From assembly GCF_018263855.1 (NCBI RefSeq), contig NZ_CP073318.1, positions 4,526,001-4,590,000 of the forward strand: a stretch of DNA of 64,000 nt, given 5' to 3'. Origin of the DNA: Kutzneria sp. CA-103260 (lineage in GTDB: Bacteria > Actinomycetota > Actinomycetes > Mycobacteriales > Pseudonocardiaceae). How positions within the stretch are numbered: the first letter of the stretch is position 1; each line of letters starts with the position of its first letter. Below the pieces are notes generated by a model. The model ran no database searches. It saw only the letters and a list, made by a program, of their open reading frames with translations, and was not told the DNA's origin. Shown piece by piece: positions 59,670-64,000 of the stretch. The position numbers were made by a program, and so were the translations under genes.

Positions 59670-62156
59670 TCAGTGCGACGCTTCGCCCTCGGTCGGTGAG
59701 GATTCGTCGGCGGCCATGGCGAGCAGGCCGAGTTCACGGGCGCGCCGGATGGCGTCGTTGCGCCGGTTGACCGACAGCTTGCGCAGAATGCCGCGGATGT
59801 GGGTCTTCACCGTGTTGACCGACACGAACATCGCGCGGGCGATCTCCTCGGTGGACAGCAGCGCCGCCATGTTGCGCAGCACCTCGTGTTCGCGGTCGGT
59901 GAGCGGCTCAACGAGCGCGGCCGGCCGGGACTCGCCGGACGGGCGCATCGTGGGCACGACGGCGAGCGTGCCGCCCAGCCAGCGGTGCCGTTCGAGCAGT
60001 TCCCTGTCCTGCAAGAGGAACCGCCGCAGTCGGGACGGGGCGTCGAGGATCGGCCGCCGCAGGCTCTCCGGCGCGGCCAGGCGCAGCGCGTGGCTGAGGG
60101 CCTGCCGGGTCAGGTCGCCGCGGCCGTGGTCGAGGTCGCGGGCGGCCTTGCGCAGCAACGACTCCACCTGGGCGGCGAGGACACCACCGGCCTCGGCGTC
60201 CTGGCCGGCGGCGGCCAGCCACGGCGGCCATTTCGCTTCGGCGTCGGCGTCGGTCCGTTTGCGCAGCAGGCGGTCCCGCAGCACCGACAGGGCCGCGGCG
60301 GTCACCGGATCGTCCTGGTCGGCCCGGGTGCGCGTATGGCGTCTGGCGGCGGGCAGGTCGTACTGGTCGAGGTGGATCCAGGCCAGGGCGGTGTCGATGG
60401 CGGCTGGCCGGTCCTCGCCGGACTGGCCGCAGCGGTCGGCGACCCTCGTCGCGGCGAACGCGAACTTGCCGGCCCGGCGTAACCGGCCCCGGATCGCGTT
60501 GAGCAGCGCCAGCTGGCCCAGGATCTTGGCCCGCAGCCGGCCGAGCCCCGCGGCGTCGGCGGACCGCGCCGCAGCCATCAGCGTGTCCTCCGCCTCGTCC
60601 GGACCGCCCACCAGCAGGCGGGCCGCGCCGCTGCTGGCGCCAACGACCGCCAGCAGGTCCGGCGGTGGCGGCTGCCCCGGCTCCGCGGCCACCTCATCGA
60701 AACGAGCGGCCGCGGCGACCGCCTCGTCCGGGCCGGCGCCGGCCGCGTCGAGGGCGGTGATCGCCAGCCGGAGCGCCCTGCTGGCCGGCGGCCGCGCGTT
60801 GTCGACGGCCCGGCGCGCCAACGCGAGCTGCCGGGCGCACCGCTCGTGGTCGCCGTCGGCCAGCGCGAGCGCCGCCAGCACCACGGTCGCGTGCGGGCCC
60901 TGGACGTTCTCCGGCATGTCGGCGAAGACGTCGGCCAGCTGCTCGTCCGCACCCGTCAGCACGCCGCCGACGGACAAGTTCTCGACCACGAGGGTCGCCG
61001 CCCGCGTCCACTCCCCGGCCGCTGCCGCCTGGGCGGCGGCCGGCCCGATCTGCCCGTCCGCCGCCAGCCAGCGCGCCGCCGTGCGGTGCAGGCGGGCGAT
61101 CTCCTCGGTCGGACGGCTGCCGAGCTGAGTCCGCAGCAGTTCGCGGTACAACCGGTGGTAGCGGAAGCCTCCCTCGTCGGTGGGCAGCACGAACGCGTTG
61201 GCGCGGACCATGTCGCGCAGCAGCCGCGCGCTGTCCGTTCGTCCGCTGAGCTCGTCGGCGAGCTGGGGCGGCAGGCGGTCCACCACGCTGGTGCGCAACA
61301 GGAACTCACGGATGCCGGCCGGCTGGTGGTCGAGCACCTCGGCCAGGAAGTACTCGGCCACGTCCTGTCGGCCGCCGCCGAACCGGCGGGCGATCTCCGC
61401 CGCCGTCCGCAGGTCCTGGTCCTGCAACGACAGCGCCGCCAGCCGAAGGCCGGCGGCCCAGCCCTCGGTGCGGTGCGCCAACAGCTCGACGGTGTCCGCG
61501 GCCACCCGCGCACCGTGCTCGGCCAGCAGCATCCGGGCCTCGTCCACGGTGAAGGCGAGTTCGCCGGCACGGATCTCGGTGAGCCAGCCGGCGAGCCGGT
61601 AGCGGTGCAGCGGCAGCGCCGGATCGGTTCGGCTGATCGTCACCACCCGCAGCTGCGGACTGGCGTGTCGGATCAGGAAGTCGATGTCGGCGATCACCTG
61701 GCCACGGCCGAGCACCTCCACGTTGTCCAGCACCAGCACGGAGGGCTCGGCCTGCTCGGACAGGCCGGCCGCGAGCCTGGTCAGCAGCGACCTGTCGACG
61801 GCGTCGGCGCGGGCCGGCGGGTCGACCCCGTCCAGCCGCACGCCGCTGCGCGTCAGCCCCTCCAGCGCGTACGTCCAGAAGATGCCGGGCTGGTCGTCGC
61901 CGGCGTCGAGGCTGAGCCAGGTCACGCGGCCGGGCGCCCGGCCGGCGGACAGCCAGGAGCTGGCCAGCACGGTCTTGCCCGAGCCGGCCGGCGCGCCGAT
62001 CAGGGTGAGCGGTCCTCGGGTTGCCTCCTGGAGCCGGTCGAGCAGCCGTGGCCGTAGCACCACCCGCGACCGGATCTCGGCGACCCGGAGTTTGGCCGAC
62101 ATCAGCGGATCGCCGCCGGGAGTCACGGCGTACGCAGCGGCAGTCTCGGCACACAC
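59670..62156 (-). CDS. MalT-type LuxR-family (LAL-like) regulator
   Basis: 828 residues. An N-terminal STAND-type ATPase has LIGAPAGSGKTVLASSWL (Walker A) and SVLVLDNVEVL (Walker B); the arm RTDPALPLHRYRLAGWLTEIRAGEL is typical of MalT relatives. A long TPR-like helical sensor follows (about 350-740). The C-terminal LuxR HTH is PLTDREHEVLRNMAALLSTEEIARAMFVSVNTVKTHIRGILRKL. Such ATP-dependent activators sense a ligand through the helical array. The gene starts at GTG 62156 and is divergent from the DUF1269-like gene. The sequence 59519-59669 after its stop shows no gene. Confidence 0.9.
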   Translation of the reverse strand: MCAETAAAYAVTPGGDPLMSAKLRVAEIRSRVVLRPRLLDRLQEATRGPLTLIGAPAGSGKTVLASSWLSAGRAPGRVTWLSLDAGDDQPGIFWTYALEGLTRSGVRLDGVDPPARADAVDRSLLTRLAAGLSEQAEPSVLVLDNVEVLGRGQVIADIDFLIRHASPQLRVVTISRTDPALPLHRYRLAGWLTEIRAGELAFTVDEARMLLAEHGARVAADTVELLAHRTEGWAAGLRLAALSLQDQDLRTAAEIARRFGGGRQDVAEYFLAEVLDHQPAGIREFLLRTSVVDRLPPQLADELSGRTDSARLLRDMVRANAFVLPTDEGGFRYHRLYRELLRTQLGSRPTEEIARLHRTAARWLAADGQIGPAAAQAAAAGEWTRAATLVVENLSVGGVLTGADEQLADVFADMPENVQGPHATVVLAALALADGDHERCARQLALARRAVDNARPPASRALRLAITALDAAGAGPDEAVAAAARFDEVAAEPGQPPPPDLLAVVGASSGAARLLVGGPDEAEDTLMAAARSADAAGLGRLRAKILGQLALLNAIRGRLRRAGKFAFAATRVADRCGQSGEDRPAAIDTALAWIHLDQYDLPAARRHTRTRADQDDPVTAAALSVLRDRLLRKRTDADAEAKWPPWLAAAGQDAEAGGVLAAQVESLLRKAARDLDHGRGDLTRQALSHALRLAAPESLRRPILDAPSRLRRFLLQDRELLERHRWLGGTLAVVPTMRPSGESRPAALVEPLTDREHEVLRNMAALLSTEEIARAMFVSVNTVKTHIRGILRKLSVNRRNDAIRRARELGLLAMAADESSPTEGEASH

Positions 62157-62419
62157 CTCAATTCACCCGCCTGATCGTCGTCGTCGAGAAGGACCAGCGG
62201 TCGCGTCGCGGTGCCCGGCCGAGGCCGAGTCTGCTGTCCGCCACCACCTGATACATCACCTCACACGAATGACGTTGAGCGGTGTCAGGCCGGCGTGGAA
62301 AAAGGTTCGTGTCGCAACGAGTGCGGTCATGCGCCGCGGATGAGGCGCCGCGCGCCCCCGGCGGCTGGCATGGACCCGGAAGCCGGCCCGCACCGGGACG
62401 GCGGAAGGGAGTGCGAGTC

Positions 62420-62989
62420 ATGGCGACGTTGGTGGCCATCGGATATCCCGACGAGGACACTGCCGCGGCGGCCGCGGCGGAGGTCCAGCGCCTCGCGGCC
62501 GACCTGGTGATCGAGCCGGACGCCGTCGCGGTGGTCAGCCGGGACGCCGACGGCGGGTTCCACACCACGACCAATCACCACAGCGTGGCGGGTGGCGCGA
62601 CCTGGGGAATGTTCTGGGGCCTGCTGTTCGGGCTGCTGTTGTTCGTGCCGTTCCTGGGCATGGCGGTCGGCGCCGGTCTCGGCGTGCTGCTGGGCAAGGT
62701 GGAGAAGTCCGGCATCGGCAAGCAGTTCCAGCACCAGGTGCAGGACATGCTCCAGCCGGGCACGTCGGCGCTGTTCCTGATCGTGGAACGGGCCACGCCG
62801 GACAAGGCGGTCGCCGCGCTGGGCCGGTTCGGCGGCACGGTGCTCAAGTCCTCGCTGCCGGAGCAGGCCGAGGTCCAGCTCCAGACCGCGCTGCACGGCG
62901 AGCCGGCCGGGCAGCACACCGAGCCGGCCGGACAGCACACCCGGCCGTCCGGACAGCACGCGCGGCCGGCCGCCGACCCGGCGCGCTGA
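62420..62989 (+). CDS. DUF1269-like membrane-associated protein
   Basis: 189 residues from ATG 62420 with GGAAGGGA upstream. The N-terminal ferredoxin-like half (MATLVAIGYPDEDTAAAAAAEV, VVSRDADGGFH) is followed by a Gly-rich hydrophobic hairpin (WGMFWGLLFGLLLFVPFLGMAVGAGLGVLLG), then TSALFLIVERATPDKAV. This matches the DUF1269 family of unknown function. The C-terminus carries a short 7-residue tandem repeat, EPAGQHT-EPAGQHT-RPSGQHA. The next gene, 14 bp away, is a related type. Confidence 0.85.
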   Translation: MATLVAIGYPDEDTAAAAAAEVQRLAADLVIEPDAVAVVSRDADGGFHTTTNHHSVAGGATWGMFWGLLFGLLLFVPFLGMAVGAGLGVLLGKVEKSGIGKQFQHQVQDMLQPGTSALFLIVERATPDKAVAALGRFGGTVLKSSLPEQAEVQLQTALHGEPAGQHTEPAGQHTRPSGQHARPAADPAR

Positions 62990-63003
62990 GGGAGGGAGCG
63001 GAC

Positions 63004-63555
63004 ATGGCGATCGGTCCGGTGGAGCTGCTCGTGCTGGGGTTCCGGCATCCCGACTTCCGGGGAGAGGTCCTCGCCGAGCTGGACCGGCTGCGGTCCAGCG
63101 ACACCATCCGGGTGATCGACGCGGTGATCGTGCACAAGGACGAGACCGGCCGGGTCGGCGTCGAGCACCTGACCAACCTGACCCGGGCGGAAGGCATCGA
63201 GCTGGGCGGCAAGATCGGCGCGCTGGTCGGCCTCGGCGCCGAGGGCGAGGCCGGCGCCGTGGCGGGCATGGTGGCCGGCACCCGCGCCGCGGGCCGGGAA
63301 GGGGTACGTGTGTTCCGGGACGAGCAGGTGTGGGACATCCTCGCGGAGATCCCGAACGACTCGGCGGCCACGCTGCTGCTGGTGGAGCACCACTGGGCGG
63401 TGCCGCTGCGGGACGCCCTGCTGCGCACCGGCGGCTTCCGCGTCGGCGACGTGTTCATCAGCCCGTTCGACCTGGTCGACATCGGCCTGACCACCCGTCA
63501 GGAGGCCGAACAGCTCACCAGCCTGGATTCCCCGCCGACGGCCGGCGAGCGCTGA
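63004..63555 (+). CDS. DUF6325-like protein
   Basis: 183 residues from ATG with GGGAGGGAG upstream. MAIGPVELLVLGFRHPDFRGEVLAEL, VIDAVIVHKDETGRV, a Gly/Ala-rich centre (GKIGALVGLGAEGEAGAVAG) and IPNDSAATLLLVEHHWAVPLRDAL match the small actinobacterial family often found beside DUF1269 proteins. It probably forms a unit with the preceding gene; both share a beta-alpha-beta half followed by a glycine-rich stretch. Function unknown. Confidence 0.82.
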   Translation: MAIGPVELLVLGFRHPDFRGEVLAELDRLRSSDTIRVIDAVIVHKDETGRVGVEHLTNLTRAEGIELGGKIGALVGLGAEGEAGAVAGMVAGTRAAGREGVRVFRDEQVWDILAEIPNDSAATLLLVEHHWAVPLRDALLRTGGFRVGDVFISPFDLVDIGLTTRQEAEQLTSLDSPPTAGER

Positions 63556-63567
63556 CGGCCACACGCC

Positions 63568-63600
63568 CACCGCCCGCCGGCTCCGGTCGCGCGGGCGGTG
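63568..63600. terminator. Hairpin between convergent genes
   Basis: CACCGCCCGC (63568-63577) and GCGGGCGGTG (63591-63600) form a perfect 10-bp stem; the flanking GGCCACAC and GTGTGGTC can extend it imperfectly. It lies between the DUF6325-like stop and the convergent gene at the right edge and may serve both. Confidence 0.7.
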
Positions 63601-63603
63601 TGG

Positions 63604-64000
63604 TCACGGGCAGATGTCCGCGGCCTGACGCCTGAGGGTGTCCCAGCCTGCCGACACCGCCGCCAGCTGCGAGCCCAGTTGGGGCAGCGCGGCGCGGACA
63701 CTGGCCGCGTCGGTCAGGCCGGACACGGTGTCGCTCAGGTCGTCGAGACCGGCTCGCAACGCCTGGGCCTGCGGGGCGAGCGTGTTGCCCGCCTGCTGGG
63801 CGACGTCGCCCAACTGGACGTACACCTGGTGCACGGCGGCGTTGAGCCCGTTCGCGCCGACCGCCACGACGTCGAGCGTGCGCAGGCTGTGCACGTCCGA
63901 GCCCAACTGCCGCAACGACTCGCACAGCGCGTCCGAGTGTGTCGTCGACGCGACGCCGGTCGGGGTGCTGGCCGTCGGGGACCCGGGCGTGGCGTCGGCG
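63604..64000 (-). CDS. Secreted or lipoprotein-like helical protein, 3' part
   Basis: The frame is open to the window edge. It reads a Pro/Thr/Ser-rich linker (ATPGSPTASTPTGVAS), then ALCESLRQLGSDVHSLRTL and a helical domain with QVYVQLGDVAQQAGN and LPQLGSQLAAVSAGWDTL, ending RQAADICP. Two Cys near the domain ends could pair. The linker suggests an exported protein tethered by an N-terminal signal or lipid outside the window. No family recognised. Confidence 0.65.
   Translation of the reverse strand, partial: ADATPGSPTASTPTGVASTTHSDALCESLRQLGSDVHSLRTLDVVAVGANGLNAAVHQVYVQLGDVAQQAGNTLAPQAQALRAGLDDLSDTVSGLTDAASVRAALPQLGSQLAAVSAGWDTLRRQAADICP

Overview
The window is GC-rich (about 70 percent by eye) actinobacterial chromosome. 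The best guess is a Pseudonocardiales member (Kutzneria/Amycolatopsis/Saccharothrix type). Supporting signs are a mycothiol-dependent-type DinB-like enzyme, an F420-type LLM oxidoreductase, LGFP cell-wall repeats, a DUF222-HNH protein, many GTG/TTG starts and several apparently leaderless genes. No rRNA, tRNA, CRISPR array or prophage was seen.

Layout. 1-16.9 kb is mixed housekeeping and accessory material: the edge of an MFS gene, a marR-asnB pair with a clear operator facing a MobA-like transferase, a YCF48-like secreted propeller, an ArsR regulator, an SIS protein, a class B penicillin-binding protein, an ABC-F ATPase, a secreted clan-A-like glycosidase, an LLM oxidoreductase, an alpha/beta hydrolase, a cytochrome P450, a PASTA lipoprotein and a few regulators. 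17.0-29.8 kb is an alpha-galactoside module. It contains a secreted GH27 alpha-galactosidase with a lectin-like propeller, an SDR dehydrogenase, a cyclase-family hydrolase, D-galactonate dehydratase and KDPGal aldolase. A GntR/FCD regulator follows, then a carbohydrate ABC transporter running straight into a GH36 alpha-galactosidase and a small beta-sandwich-like protein. The GH27 and transporter promoters share a nearly identical 18-bp element plus -35/-10 spacing, so they are probably co-regulated.

29.9-31.75 kb holds an SOS-box-preceded DUF222-HNH gene enclosed by two inverted, nearly identical 156-bp palindromic repeats, which looks like a small mobile or formerly mobile unit. Two SDR genes follow. 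33.5-42.3 kb is a secreted ALF-repeat system on the minus strand: an ALF-repeat protein, an ALF-AbfB-LGFP protein, and a 1360-residue polymorphic toxin (ALF, Ala-rich coiled coil, Hint, small C-terminal toxin). Three small candidate immunity genes follow, one apparently cut at a 16-bp direct repeat.

42.4-45.9 kb carries an alpha/beta hydrolase, an AraC regulator divergent from an SDR, and two decayed genes fused end to end. 45.8-53.7 kb is an eight-gene minus-strand operon of the Nit1C / MSMEG_0565-0572 type (flavoprotein, amidohydrolase, DsrE-like protein, radical SAM, GNAT-AIRS fusion, nitrilase, nitrilase paralogue, glycosyltransferase), known from nitrogen starvation and cyanide assimilation. 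The second nitrilase has lost the catalytic Cys and Glu (both Asp), so it is probably a pseudoenzyme partner of the first. 53.8-64 kb has a GH13 enzyme overlapping a GH63-type glucosidase, a DHA2-type MFS exporter, a MalT-type LuxR regulator, a DUF1269-like/DUF6325-like pair, and the 3' part of a secreted protein running off the edge.

All family names come from reading motifs by eye; no database search was run.
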